Below, piece by piece: positions 1-8,537 of a DNA stretch of 64,000 nt (the first letter of the stretch is position 1; each line of letters opens with the position of its first letter). Position numbers and translations under genes: made by a program. The DNA is from Prevotella sp. E15-22 (lineage in GTDB: Bacteria > Bacteroidota > Bacteroidia > Bacteroidales > Bacteroidaceae). The stretch lies in the NCBI RefSeq assembly GCF_023204875.1, contig NZ_CP096247.1:62001-126000 (forward strand), read 5' to 3'. The notes beneath the pieces were generated by a model. It ran no database searches. It worked only from the letters and a program-made list of their open reading frames with translations, and was not told the DNA's origin.

Positions 1-716
1 TTAACCTGCCCACAGCACTGGTATCTAACACGCTGGACTATGGCGATTTTGCCCAGCAGGATACCACGGAGTATATGCGGAAGACGCTGCCCGTATGGAA
101 AAAGCTGGGCTTCCGTTTTGATGCCATCTGCACTGGACTGATGTTCAGCGAGGAGCAGTCGCGCCTGGTGGCGCAGTTCTGTCGCGAGCAGTCAGAACAG
201 GGTTGTACCATCTTTGTCGACCCAGTGATGGGCGACGGCGGTCGACTGTATAACGGTATTGGTGATGCGCAGGTGAAGCTGATGCGCGAGATGGTGGGTG
301 TGGCTCATCTGATATTCCCTAACTATACGGAGGCTTGCTATCTGGCTGATGTGCCTTTCCAAAAGGATGGAATGACGCGTCGCGAGGCTTGCGAGTTGCT
401 GGATAAGTTGGTGAAGTTAGGCCCTACTTCGGTGCTGATCACCAGTTGCTTCATCGACAACAAGAACCAGGTGTGTGGCTACGATGCCGCCACAGGCAAG
501 TATTTCTTCCACGACTACGACGAGATTCCTGGCATCTTCCATGGCACAGGCGACATCTTCTCGGCTGTACTCATCGGTCATCTGATGAAGCAGGAGTCGC
601 TGTCGGCCAGCACGCGTCAGGCCATGGACGTGGTGCGAGAAATGATATACCGCAACCGCGATGTGGATGATCGCTGCTGCGGCATATTCATTGAGCGTTG
701 TCTGGACTTGCTGTAG
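1..716 (+). CDS. pyridoxal/pyridoxamine kinase, 5'-truncated by the window edge
   Basis: The reading frame is open from base 3, so the true start lies upstream; about 238 C-terminal residues are visible. The ribokinase-like fold of the PdxK/PdxY family is indicated by VDPVMGDGG (about bases 216-242) and by HGTGDIFSAVL near base 540. In that second motif the GTGD at 543-554 supplies the anion hole and catalytic Asp. An early LPTALVSNTLDYG segment matches the substrate-lid region of pyridoxal kinases. The enzyme would phosphorylate pyridoxal, pyridoxine or pyridoxamine to the B6 cofactor form in the cytoplasm. It ends 20 bp from the convergent GH43 gene. A related hydroxymethylpyrimidine kinase is possible but less likely given the PdxK-like lid. 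Confidence 0.85.
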   Translation, partial: NLPTALVSNTLDYGDFAQQDTTEYMRKTLPVWKKLGFRFDAICTGLMFSEEQSRLVAQFCREQSEQGCTIFVDPVMGDGGRLYNGIGDAQVKLMREMVGVAHLIFPNYTEACYLADVPFQKDGMTRREACELLDKLVKLGPTSVLITSCFIDNKNQVCGYDAATGKYFFHDYDEIPGIFHGTGDIFSAVLIGHLMKQESLSASTRQAMDVVREMIYRNRDVDDRCCGIFIERCLDLL

Positions 717-736
717 TCCGTCTTTGGTCTGTCGCT

Positions 737-2497
737 TTAGCGGACCAGTATCTTTTTCCCGTTTTGAATGTAGAGTCCCTTTGTGGTGGGCTTACTGCTG
801 AGGCGGCGTCCGTCGAGACGGTGCCAGGTGTCTTTCTGACTTTGACTGTTCTCAACACTGTGAATGCCCGTCAGCGACGTTGTAGTGTTGTAGGCCCAGA
901 GGCTGACGCCTGAGTTGGAGATGGCCGTGATGCTGATAACGGGTGTGTTGGTGCCGTCCATCTTCTCAGTAAACACCACGCCGTTATAGGCTGTGCCTCC
1001 CAGTGATACCTTAATATAGCCTGTACCTTCGTCGATGCTCCAGGTGCCAGTCTTGTCGCCTGTCACCTTGCCATCGGCAGAAAAGGTGATGCTGATGGGT
1101 GTCACCTCCTCCATGTTTTTATAATCCATCTTGTATTTATGTATCAGCACACTGTAGGTGCCTGTTAGCATCTCTGTGGTGAATGGCTGCGTGCTGGCAA
1201 TCTGCTCGTCGGTGACGGTCTCGCCGTTATATTCGAATGGGGCCACCACCAGCCAGCCATTTTTGTTTTGGAACACCTGATGTACGCGCACCTCGTGGGC
1301 AATGGTGCCGTTGTTGAACTTGGTGTGATAAACCAGATAGGTGCGGCCATCGGGGGCGGCGATGATGGAGTTATGACCCTGCGCACACTCGCCCACTGTC
1401 TGCGTGCCCCAGTTGTTGTAGGCACCCATCATCTTCATGCCACGCGTGTCGCTATTGCCTGTGCCATAGTTCATCACATACGACGAGAAGATGGCCGACC
1501 TGCTGGTGGCATCCTTATAAGGGCCGTCGGGCTTGGTAGAACGGAAGACGCGCATCTCGTAGCCACCGTCTGGCGAGAAATAGCCGTAACTCATAAAGAG
1601 ATAGTAGTAGTTGCCGATATGCTCAATATAAGGACCTTCGCCAGAGACGTAGTAGCCGCCGGCGATGCGCTTGCCGAAATAGGGGTCGCCATTGCTGGTG
1701 GAATAGGTCACGTCGTAGTCGCGCAAGCCTGTCTCCTCGTCTAGTTCGAGCATGAAGATGCCGCCCGACCACGAGCCGTAGGCTATCCACAGCTTACCTT
1801 CTTCGTCGTAGAACACGCAGGGGTCGATGTTGTTGGGCAGACTGGGTTTAGAGGTGTGGGCCCAGGGACTGTTATAGCGCGAGGGTAGGGTGTTGAGTGG
1901 GCCCAACACCAACTCTACATCGGTGTCTTTAAAGCTATGGTTGCCATTGTCGAAGCCACTGATAACCACAGGACCTTGATACAGATAAGGGCCTGTGATG
2001 TTGTCGGCCGTGAGCAGGATGATGCTGGAATGCCAGGCATCGCCGTTGATACTCAGATACATACACCATTTGTTCATCGTGGGGTTCCAGATGACATCGG
2101 GTGCCCACATGTTGCCGTCAATATTATATTCGCTATCGGTTCGGGCAGCCCAGTCCATGGCATTAAAGGCGGGGAAGTCCACCTCCTCGCCGCCCTTCTT
2201 CACCTTTGTGACGGCAGGGGTCACAAAAGCAGTACGGTTAGATGCGTTGGTGTTGTTTCCCACCTTCCATTTGGGGTTGGCCTGGGTCCAGTTCATCAGG
2301 TCGGAGGTAAAGGCACCGGCCTTGTGCGAACCAAAGATATAATAGCGTTTGCTTTTGGAGTTATACACCACCGATGGGTCGTGCACGGCAACGCGCTTTT
2401 TACTGGTGGCCGTAAGTGGTGTGTTAGCCTGTTCTGTTTGTGCACTTACTGCAGTAAATGTGAGCAGTGCCATGGTGATTGCCAATAGGTGTTTCAT
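737..2497 (-). CDS. secreted glycoside hydrolase family 43 (endo-arabinanase-like)
   Basis: A 586-residue enzyme with signal peptide MKHLLAITMALLTFTAVSAQ. The GH43 five-bladed propeller is shown by HDPSVV (base Asp about residue 40), MWAPDVIW (pKa-modulating Asp about 134) and SGEGPYIE (acid Glu about 287). NNIDPCVFYDEEGKLW and the late GHNS motif are typical of arabinan endo-1,5-alpha-L-arabinosidases. After the propeller comes a beta-rich module. The C-terminus (LDGRRLSS, then KGLYIQNGKK) resembles the sorting tail found on many secreted Prevotella enzymes. An upstream in-frame ATG at 2521 coincides with the predicted transcription start, so the start at 2497 with a clean signal peptide is preferred. 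No SusC/SusD genes are nearby. Substrate is inferred from motifs only. Confidence 0.85.
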   Translation of the reverse strand: MKHLLAITMALLTFTAVSAQTEQANTPLTATSKKRVAVHDPSVVYNSKSKRYYIFGSHKAGAFTSDLMNWTQANPKWKVGNNTNASNRTAFVTPAVTKVKKGGEEVDFPAFNAMDWAARTDSEYNIDGNMWAPDVIWNPTMNKWCMYLSINGDAWHSSIILLTADNITGPYLYQGPVVISGFDNGNHSFKDTDVELVLGPLNTLPSRYNSPWAHTSKPSLPNNIDPCVFYDEEGKLWIAYGSWSGGIFMLELDEETGLRDYDVTYSTSNGDPYFGKRIAGGYYVSGEGPYIEHIGNYYYLFMSYGYFSPDGGYEMRVFRSTKPDGPYKDATSRSAIFSSYVMNYGTGNSDTRGMKMMGAYNNWGTQTVGECAQGHNSIIAAPDGRTYLVYHTKFNNGTIAHEVRVHQVFQNKNGWLVVAPFEYNGETVTDEQIASTQPFTTEMLTGTYSVLIHKYKMDYKNMEEVTPISITFSADGKVTGDKTGTWSIDEGTGYIKVSLGGTAYNGVVFTEKMDGTNTPVISITAISNSGVSLWAYNTTTSLTGIHSVENSQSQKDTWHRLDGRRLSSKPTTKGLYIQNGKKILVR

Positions 2498-2525
2498 GTC
2501 GATAATAGTAGTTAGTTTCATGCTG

Positions 2526-2557
2526 CAAAGATACGAAGAAGCCGTGAGAATAACGAA
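2526..2557 (-). promoter_or_regulatory. promoter of the GH43 gene
   Basis: On the minus strand TATCTTTG (2526-2533) is a perfect Bacteroidota -7 box; 20 bp upstream is TTCG (2554-2557), one base off the -33 TTTG. The predicted transcription start is close to 2520. Confidence 0.6.
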
Positions 2558-2574
2558 ATATTTTCCACAAAAAG

Positions 2575-2606
2575 TTTGGCCGATTCGGAAAAAAGGGTTA
2601 TCTTTG
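2575..2606 (+). promoter_or_regulatory. promoter of greA
   Basis: TTTG (2575-2578), a 20-bp spacer and TATCTTTG (2599-2606) match the Bacteroidota -33/-7 consensus exactly. Transcription should begin near 2612, leaving a leader of about 130 nt before greA. The leader contains an imperfect repeat of gattccgactctgagagaa type around 2650-2690 that can fold (GATTCCGAC with GTCGGGATT). Confidence 0.75.
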
Positions 2607-2740
2607 CAGCGTCTAAGTACGTAGAAAAGAGCAATTATAGTGATAACGAGGATTCCGACTCTGAGAGAATGGTCGGGATTCTTTCTTTTTTGCGACCAAG
2701 GAAAATAACTAAGAATATTAATTTTAATTTTTTGAAAGAT

Positions 2741-3208
2741 ATGGCTTACATGTCACAAGAGGGCTATGATAAACTCATAGCCGAACTGAAACATTTAGAG
2801 GGTGTTGAGCGCCCCAAGGCATCGGCCGCCATCGCAGAGGCACGCGACAAGGGCGACCTGAGTGAGAATAGTGAGTACGAGGCTGCCAAGGAGGCTCAGG
2901 CTCATCTGGAATCGAAGATTAACCAGCTGAAGGTTGCTATCAGCGAGGCCAAGATAGTTGATACGTCACGTTTGAGCACTGACTCTGTACAGATCCTGTC
3001 GAAGGTTGAGATGACCAACCTGGCCAACAAGGCTCGCATGACCTATACCATCGTGAGCGAGAGCGAGGCTAACCTGCGCGAGGGAAAGATCTCGATCCAG
3101 ACACCTATTGCCCAGGGTCTGCTGAACCACAAGGTGGGCGACGAGGTTGAGGTCAAGATTCCTCGTGGCACCATCAAGCTTCGCATCGAGAAGATCACTG
3201 TTGGATAA
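2741..3208 (+). CDS. greA: transcription elongation factor GreA
   Basis: A 155-residue protein, the usual GreA length. It starts MAYMSQEGYDKLIAELKHL, the conserved first helix of the N-terminal coiled coil. LSENSEYEAAKEAQ carries the acidic coiled-coil tip that inserts into the RNA polymerase secondary channel. The C-terminal FKBP-like domain ends with the HKVGDEVEVKIPRG segment. GreA rescues backtracked polymerase by stimulating transcript cleavage. The frame is open further upstream, but family alignment and the A-rich region before 2741 favour this start (2750 is a second possible ATG). The HIT protein gene follows after 21 bp and is probably co-transcribed. Confidence 0.95.
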   Translation: MAYMSQEGYDKLIAELKHLEGVERPKASAAIAEARDKGDLSENSEYEAAKEAQAHLESKINQLKVAISEAKIVDTSRLSTDSVQILSKVEMTNLANKARMTYTIVSESEANLREGKISIQTPIAQGLLNHKVGDEVEVKIPRGTIKLRIEKITVG

Positions 3209-3229
3209 ATCCTGATAAAAGCAAGCGCT

Positions 3230-3625
3230 ATGGATATTTTCAGTAAGATTGCTGCTGGCGAGATTCCCAGTTACAAGTGTGCAGAGAACGATAAGTTCTA
3301 TGCCTTCCTTGACATCAATCCCGTGGCCAAAGGTCACACGTTGGTCATTCCCCGTCGCGAGGTGGACTACATCTTCGATATGAACGACGACGAGCTGGCT
3401 GAGTTCCAGCTCTTTGCCAAGCAGGTGGCTGTGGCCCTGAAGAAGGCGTTCCCCTGCAAGAAGGTGGCACAGGTGGTGCTGGGTCTTGAGGTGCCTCACG
3501 CACATATTCATCTGATTCCGATGAACAGTGAGGGTGATGTGGACTTCAGAAAAGAAAAGCTGCATCTCCCCAACGAGGAAATGCAGCAGATAGCAGACAA
3601 AATTCTTGCGGAATTTTGTAGATAA
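3230..3625 (+). CDS. HIT family nucleotide hydrolase/transferase
   Basis: A 131-residue histidine-triad protein. It begins MDIFSKIAAGEIPSYKCAEN, and the triad HAHIHLIPM near residues 88-96 contains the catalytic middle His. FLDINPVAKGHTLVIPRRE is the conserved central strand region. HIT proteins of this HINT-like class hydrolyse AMP-linked phosphoramidates or related nucleotides; the exact substrate is unknown. It lies 21 bp after greA in the same direction and probably shares its promoter. A repeat-rich hairpin region follows immediately. Confidence 0.92.
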   Translation: MDIFSKIAAGEIPSYKCAENDKFYAFLDINPVAKGHTLVIPRREVDYIFDMNDDELAEFQLFAKQVAVALKKAFPCKKVAQVVLGLEVPHAHIHLIPMNSEGDVDFRKEKLHLPNEEMQQIADKILAEFCR

Positions 3626-3730
3626 GAGATGAAAAATGAGAGATGAAAAATGAGAGATGAAAAATGAAAGATATGATTAGACCTAATGGCAAAAACTAAT
3701 CATATCTTTCATCTCTCATCTTTCATCTTT
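3624..3730. repeat. 14-bp tandem repeat and long hairpin between convergent genes
   Basis: Three 14-bp units of the form GAGAGATGAAAAAT occupy 3624-3665. They run into a 16-bp perfect inverted repeat (3665-3680 with 3696-3711, loop 3681-3695). Further pairing of the AGATGAAA-type units continues with 3710-3730. The segment separates the 3' ends of the HIT gene and the mannose-1-phosphate guanylyltransferase gene. It probably works as a bidirectional terminator, though neither side has a long T-tract. Confidence 0.7.
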
Positions 3731-4820
3731 AAATATATTTCTCCCCAAAACGTATGCCAACCTCGTTGACATACTTGCGAATGAGCGACGATGAGTCGCT
3801 CTTTTTGCATATTAACAGGACGTCGCCTTCCTCGGCCACGATATAGCCTTCCAAACCGTTGATCACACCCACGTGCCCCTTGGGCAGTTTGATGATGTTG
3901 CCCTTGCAGTCTTCCATCATCACCTGCGAGTCGATGACCACATTGTCGTCATCCTGCTTCTGCATACACTCATAGGCGGCATGCCACGTGCCCAGGTCGG
4001 CCCAGCCAAAGTCGCACTGCATCACATAGACATTGTCTGTCATCTCGAGTGCTGCCTTGTCCATCGACAGGTTGGGGTAGGCTGGATAGTAGTCCTTGAC
4101 ATACTGTCTGCGCTCCTCTGCCGACTCCATGGTGAGCAGGTTGGCCATGCGATAGGGCATGTCCTTGATAACCTCCATGAAGAAGTCGTGCAGGTGTTGC
4201 GCATTACAGAGGAACATACCTGTGTTCCACAGGAACTCTCCGCTCTGCATGAACATCGTGGCAAACTCGCGCTCTGGCTTCTCTGTGAACGATTGCACCT
4301 TGGTGATGCCCTCAAACTCAGTGGTCTCGCCCATCTGGATATAGCCGTAGCCTGGCTCAGGGCGTGAGGGCTTGATGCCCATGGTCAGCATGATGTCGTG
4401 GTTGCCCACAAAGTTGAGACCGTCGAGCACGTTCTTGCGGAAGGCATCCTCACGTACAATCACCTGGTCGGAGGGCACCACAACGATGCGCGCATCGGCA
4501 CACTCGCGATGGATGCACACACCACCCCAAGCCACCGAGGGGGCTGTGTTGCGGATGACGGGCTCTGTGAGTATGCGGTTCTCGGACAACTCGGGCAGTT
4601 GCTCGCGCACCCAGTGGTCGTATTCCAGACTGGTACAGATAAAGATGTTTTCTTTTGGCAGTATAGTGGCCATGCGGTCGAAGGTTGACTGCAACTGTGT
4701 GCGTCCTGTCCCAAAGAAATCGATAAACTGTTTGGGGCGCTCCATCCTACTTGTTGGCCATAGTCTCTTACCTCGGCCGCCGGCCAAGATAATACAGTAA
4801 TTACGGGTTGATAATTCCAT
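3729..4820 (-). CDS. manC: mannose-1-phosphate guanylyltransferase
   Basis: A 363-residue nucleotidyltransferase making GDP-mannose from GTP and mannose-1-phosphate, the precursor for mannose, fucose and related sugars of surface glycans. The signature AGGRGKRLWPTSRMERPKQF lies at residues 13-32. VVPSDQVI carries the metal-binding Asp, FTEKPERE the sugar-binding loop, and FLWNTGMFL is also conserved. The length indicates a stand-alone transferase without the C-terminal cupin-type phosphomannose isomerase domain found in bifunctional ManC/AlgA enzymes. It is transcribed alone. Minus-strand TATCTTAG near 4854-4861 is a possible weak -7 box. Confidence 0.92.
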   Translation of the reverse strand: MELSTRNYCIILAGGRGKRLWPTSRMERPKQFIDFFGTGRTQLQSTFDRMATILPKENIFICTSLEYDHWVREQLPELSENRILTEPVIRNTAPSVAWGGVCIHRECADARIVVVPSDQVIVREDAFRKNVLDGLNFVGNHDIMLTMGIKPSRPEPGYGYIQMGETTEFEGITKVQSFTEKPEREFATMFMQSGEFLWNTGMFLCNAQHLHDFFMEVIKDMPYRMANLLTMESAEERRQYVKDYYPAYPNLSMDKAALEMTDNVYVMQCDFGWADLGTWHAAYECMQKQDDDNVVIDSQVMMEDCKGNIIKLPKGHVGVINGLEGYIVAEEGDVLLICKKSDSSSLIRKYVNEVGIRFGEKYI

Positions 4821-4912
4821 ATATCAGATTTCTAGTTGTTCACTTTCAGGGTGCTAAGATACAAAACATTACTGACAATTCCAAGTAATTTTGAAGATTT
4901 TTATGAGAAACT

Positions 4913-4944
4913 TTTGCATGTTTCAAAAATTCTTCGTATCTTTG
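4913..4944 (+). promoter_or_regulatory. promoter of tRNA-Leu
   Basis: TTTG (4913-4916), a 20-bp spacer and TATCTTTG (4937-4944) form a perfect consensus promoter. The predicted start near 4950 lies about 9 nt before the mature tRNA 5' end. Confidence 0.8.
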
Positions 4945-4958
4945 CACCCGCTTTTCGA

Positions 4959-5040
4959 GCCCAGATGGCGGAATCGGTAGACGCGCTGGTCTCAAACACC
5001 AGTGGGGCAACCCGTCCCGGTTCGACCCCGGGTCTGGGTA
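4959..5040 (+). tRNA. tRNA-Leu (anticodon CAA)
   Basis: The acceptor stem GCCCAGA (4959-4965) pairs with TCTGGGT (5033-5039), and the discriminator base is A5040. The anticodon stem CTGGT/ACCAG (4986-4990/4998-5002) encloses loop CTCAAAC with anticodon CAA at 4993-4995. A long variable arm (GGGG-CAA-CCCG type) marks a class II tRNA, and the T-loop is TTCGACC on a CCCGG/CCGGG stem. The 3' CCA is not encoded and must be added after transcription. Confidence 0.96.
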
Positions 5041-5054
5041 CAAGCTTAAAAAGC

Positions 5055-5091
5055 AAAGTGCTGCAAATCAAATGATTGCAGCACTTTTTTT
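5055..5091 (+). terminator. Rho-independent terminator after tRNA-Leu
   Basis: A perfect 12-bp stem AAAGTGCTGCAA (5055-5066) with TTGCAGCACTTT (5076-5087), a 9-nt loop, then more T residues. The A-rich left flank means it may also stop leftward transcripts from the esterase gene. Confidence 0.88.
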
Positions 5092-5107
5092 GTTGTTATC
5101 GAGCTTG

Positions 5108-6064
5108 TTATTTCTTCTTGGCTGTTCTGGCAGCATTGAGGAAGTTCACCATCTTTTGCAGGTTCTCCTCGCTATACATACCCATGCCATGGCCGCCCTC
5201 AGGAACGAAGGTTGCCTCGGTCTTCACACCAGCATCCTGTAACTTCTCAAAGAACATCTTACCCTGGCAGCAGGGCACCACGTTATCCTTCTCGCCATGG
5301 AAGATGATGATGGGAGGATTCTTCTTGTTAACATAATAGGTGGCGCTGAGGCTCTTGTACTTATCGGGTTCCTTGCTCAGCTTTGAGTTCAGCAGCACGT
5401 CCTCAGGACTGTTCTCGCCCATCTTCATACCTTCGCCACAGTCCATGGCTGTTAGGTCAACAGGACCAGACCAGTCGCAGGCAGCGTTCACAGCACTGCT
5501 CTCCTTGGTGTAGTTGCCCAGGTTGCCCTCGAGGTCGATGTCAACAGTACCCACCTTGGTCTGCTTGATGCCACTGGTGGTGGCTGCTACTGATGACAGG
5601 TGACCACCACTTGAGAAGCCGCTGGTGGCTACGAACGAGGGGTCGAACTTATACTTCTTGGCCTCGCCACGCACAAAGCGGATGACGGCACGGATATCAT
5701 GGATCTGAGCAGGCCACTTGGCGTCGGCACTTGAACGGTGGTTAGGACAAACCACGGCATAGCCTGCGTTGAGCAGAGACTTAACGATGGTGCCCAGGTC
5801 GGCAGCACCCTTACTGCTGTTGCTGAACCAGGCGCTACCATAGATGTGGATAACGACAGGATAGCTGGCAGCCTCTTTCTTAGGCAGGTAGATGTCGCAG
5901 GTGTGATAGGCTTGGTCGTCGCCTGCATAGTTCACGTCTTTCCACTCCTGGCTAGTTTCCAGTTTCACTTGTTGCATCTGGAAGCCACCAAAGCCTCCAG
6001 CGGGCTGTGCCATTGCTACTGCAGCGAGGCACGGCATGATAAACGACATTAATGCTTTTTTCAT
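5108..6064 (-). CDS. secreted alpha/beta-hydrolase, probable carbohydrate esterase (BD-FAE-like)
   Basis: A 318-residue protein with an N-terminal signal peptide ending near AVAMAQ. The alpha/beta-hydrolase core has HIYGSAWFSNSSKG (oxyanion-hole region), the nucleophile elbow TSGFSSGGHLSS with catalytic Ser, and FHGEKDNVVP with the acid Asp. The catalytic His is in GGHGMGMY. This arrangement is that of acetyl-xylan/feruloyl esterase-like hydrolases (BD-FAE, esterase/lipase superfamily). It lies 27 bp downstream of the GH3 glucosidase gene in the same direction, so both are probably one operon acting on decorated plant glycans. Substrate specificity is inferred. A tripeptidyl or lipase activity cannot be excluded. 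Confidence 0.82.
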   Translation of the reverse strand: MKKALMSFIMPCLAAVAMAQPAGGFGGFQMQQVKLETSQEWKDVNYAGDDQAYHTCDIYLPKKEAASYPVVIHIYGSAWFSNSSKGAADLGTIVKSLLNAGYAVVCPNHRSSADAKWPAQIHDIRAVIRFVRGEAKKYKFDPSFVATSGFSSGGHLSSVAATTSGIKQTKVGTVDIDLEGNLGNYTKESSAVNAACDWSGPVDLTAMDCGEGMKMGENSPEDVLLNSKLSKEPDKYKSLSATYYVNKKNPPIIIFHGEKDNVVPCCQGKMFFEKLQDAGVKTEATFVPEGGHGMGMYSEENLQKMVNFLNAARTAKKK

Positions 6065-6091
6065 CGTTTGTTTGATTTTTTAAGGTTTTTG

Positions 6092-8431
6092 TTAGTTAAT
6101 ACGAATATTTGAGAAATAATACTCTCGTAGGGGTTTCTTCACAGGTTTGCCTGTCAGGGTCACCTGCTCTTTCAGTCGGATGTCTGCCGACGAGGCACCA
6201 ATCTTCACAACGAAGGTGCCTGGGTCGATGTGCCACTGGCGCTGGTCGTAGTAGCCAAACTGCTCGGCATGGAGTTTGGCAGTGACGGTCTTGGTCTCGC
6301 CGTGCTTCAGACTGACACGTGCAAAGCCCTGCAACTGGATGGGGCGCAGCGGCTGGTCGTTGCTGGTGGGCGAGAGGTAAATCTGGGCAATCTCGTCGGC
6401 ATCCATCTCGCCTGTGTTCTTCACCTGGAACGACAGGGTGACGCCATCGCCATCGGTGGCCGACTCCTTCTCTATCTTCAGGTTACTATATTCAAAAGTG
6501 GTGTAGGTCATGCCAAAGCCGAAGGGCCACTGCACGCGTGGGTCCTGCTCGGCGCTGTAGTTATAGCACAGCGGCTCGTAGACCTCCGTATTGGGGTAAC
6601 TGACAGAGAGCTTGGCCGATGGTGCCACATAGCCATAGAGGATGTCGGCCACGGCATGACCGCCCTCCTCGCCAGGATACCATGCCTGAACGAAAGCTGA
6701 GCAGCGCTCGGCCAGGTCGCCCACTACCTGGGCACGGCCGCCAAAGACCACCAGAATAACTGGCTTGCCCGTTTTCAGCAGGTCGTTGACGTATTGCTCC
6801 TGCTGTCCAGGCAGACGCAGTCCCTGACGGTCGCGGTTCTCGCCACACAGCATCACGTTCTCGCCCATGCAGGCAATGATCACGTCGGCCTCCTTGGCCA
6901 TTCTGAGAGCTTCCTGCTTGTCGGCCTTCTCGCCAGCATCCACCTTACGGTGCAGGATGTCATACTCCCACGCTCTGATGTCGCCACCTTTCTTGAAGTC
7001 GGTCTCAATCGTATCGGTCCAGTCGCAACCACGCGAATAGGTGATGGTCATATGACTGGGTTTGCGGTCTTTCATGCCCTCGAGTAGGGTGACCACATGC
7101 GGGTGGTCCAGGTCTTCCGTCACCTTTTTCCAGAAATAGCTCATGGCAGGGAACGAGTAGTCGCCACACATGGCCCACATGGTGTTGGCGTTAGGCCCAG
7201 TGATAAAGACCTTTTCGGGCGATTTACCCTCGTCCAGGGGCAGGGTGCCGTCGTTCCTCAGCAACACCACACTCTGGGTGGCAATGTCGTAGGCCGTCTG
7301 GCGCTCCTCTGGAGTGTCGAGCACGATGGGTTCCGTGCTATAGAGATAGGCATCCTTGTCCATCATTCCTGCGCGATACTTATACCTCAGCACATCCTTC
7401 ACGGCACGTTCAAAGGCCTCAGGCTTCACCAGTCCCTGGTCCAGTCCTGCCTGTAGGTGCTTGTAGTTATCGCCGTGGGGGAAGTCCACATCATTGCCAG
7501 CATTGATAGCAGCGGCAGCCTTTTCGATGGGACTGTCCATGCCTGGAATCTGGTCGATGGCAGTATAGTCGCTCACCACCATGCCATCGAAGCCGAGGTA
7601 GTTGCGAAGGATATCCTGAAGGATGGTGCTGTCGGCCACACAGGTGACGGCCTTGCCGTTCATGGCGTGATAGCCAGGCATCACGGCCTTACTGCCAGCC
7701 CAGCGTATCATCGTCTCGTGGGGCATCAGGATCTCTTCCATCAGTTCTTTCTCGCTGGCATTGCCACCACCGCCATAGCCCAGGTAGTGCTTCGAGCAGG
7801 CACCCACGCCCTTCTTCAGGTCGCCCTGTTGCAGACCCATCACAAAGGCTGTGCCCATGACGGCCGAGAGATAGCCATCCTCGCCATACGATTCCTCCAG
7901 ACGGTTGAACGACGGGGTGCGGCAGACGTCGACCATAGGCGACAACGACAGTATGCCGCCCATCTTTCGCATGGCGGTGGCTGTCTGCTGGGTCTTCAAT
8001 TCGGCCAACTCAGGGTTGAACGAGCAGGCCTGACCAATCTGCTGGGGATAGATGGTGGCACCACGGGTATTGATGCCTGAAAGTACCTCCTCGTGAAAAA
8101 GGGCTGGTATGCCGTGAGGAGTTTTTTCTTTGAGCCACGTCTGAAGTTGGGCCACACGGTTGCGCAGGTCCTCCGGCTCGCGTGGCTTCTGACTGGCATA
8201 TTGCGAGAAATGACCCATGCCGTTGGGAATCAGTTGGCGACACTTGGTGGTGTCCAACTGCCCCTCGTCGTCGAAGAGGTCGTCCATATACATGCTGCAC
8301 AGTTGGGCAATGCGCTCCTCCTGCGTCATGCTGTTGTATAGCTCATCAATCTGCTGTTCCATATCGTTGTTGCTGGTGCAGGCCGTCAGTAATACGGCAG
8401 CCAATTGCATCGTCATAAGAAGTTTCTTCAT
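6092..8431 (-). CDS. glycoside hydrolase family 3 lipoprotein (beta-glucosidase/xylosidase-like)
   Basis: A 779-residue enzyme from MKKLLMTMQLAAVLLTAC, a lipoprotein signal with Cys at about residue 18. The open frame extends 21 codons further upstream, but that part lies at or before the promoter. The N-terminal TIM barrel carries KHYLGYGG and the nucleophile motif MVVSDYTAID (Asp about residue 288). The second alpha/beta sandwich domain includes GENVMLCGENRDR and PVILVVFGGRA. A C-terminal fibronectin III-like domain ends the protein. GH3 enzymes release terminal beta-glucose or xylose from oligosaccharides. Lipid attachment suggests the periplasmic side or cell surface. First gene of an operon with the downstream esterase. 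Confidence 0.93.
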   Translation of the reverse strand: MKKLLMTMQLAAVLLTACTSNNDMEQQIDELYNSMTQEERIAQLCSMYMDDLFDDEGQLDTTKCRQLIPNGMGHFSQYASQKPREPEDLRNRVAQLQTWLKEKTPHGIPALFHEEVLSGINTRGATIYPQQIGQACSFNPELAELKTQQTATAMRKMGGILSLSPMVDVCRTPSFNRLEESYGEDGYLSAVMGTAFVMGLQQGDLKKGVGACSKHYLGYGGGGNASEKELMEEILMPHETMIRWAGSKAVMPGYHAMNGKAVTCVADSTILQDILRNYLGFDGMVVSDYTAIDQIPGMDSPIEKAAAAINAGNDVDFPHGDNYKHLQAGLDQGLVKPEAFERAVKDVLRYKYRAGMMDKDAYLYSTEPIVLDTPEERQTAYDIATQSVVLLRNDGTLPLDEGKSPEKVFITGPNANTMWAMCGDYSFPAMSYFWKKVTEDLDHPHVVTLLEGMKDRKPSHMTITYSRGCDWTDTIETDFKKGGDIRAWEYDILHRKVDAGEKADKQEALRMAKEADVIIACMGENVMLCGENRDRQGLRLPGQQEQYVNDLLKTGKPVILVVFGGRAQVVGDLAERCSAFVQAWYPGEEGGHAVADILYGYVAPSAKLSVSYPNTEVYEPLCYNYSAEQDPRVQWPFGFGMTYTTFEYSNLKIEKESATDGDGVTLSFQVKNTGEMDADEIAQIYLSPTSNDQPLRPIQLQGFARVSLKHGETKTVTAKLHAEQFGYYDQRQWHIDPGTFVVKIGASSADIRLKEQVTLTGKPVKKPLREYYFSNIRIN

Positions 8432-8465
8432 CCTTGTTAGTCGATATTTATAGTCGATTCGCCTG

Positions 8466-8495
8466 CAAAGGTAATAAAAAGGTGAGAAAACCAAA
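8466..8495 (-). promoter_or_regulatory. promoter of the GH3-esterase operon
   Basis: Minus-strand TACCTTTG (8466-8473) with TTTG (8492-8495) and an 18-bp spacer, slightly short but within the normal range. Confidence 0.65.
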
Positions 8496-8515
8496 AGGAA
8501 TTTGCCGTTTTTTAC

Positions 8516-8523
8516 TACCTTTG
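8516..8523 (+). promoter_or_regulatory. -7 element of the gluQ promoter
   Basis: TACCTTTG (8516-8523) matches the consensus -7 box; no clear TTTG is present at the expected -33 spacing. The start would be near 8529, giving a leader of only about 8 nt. Confidence 0.5.
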
Positions 8524-8537
8524 CATCCGTTTTTCAT

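Noticed and set aside
2576-2740. A 55-codon N-terminal extension of greA
   Set aside because: It begins inside the promoter (2575-2606), and GreA proteins start at the MAYMSQEGY segment.
4836-5075. An open frame covering the tRNA-Leu region
   Set aside because: The tRNA folds perfectly with promoter and terminator; the frame is accidental.
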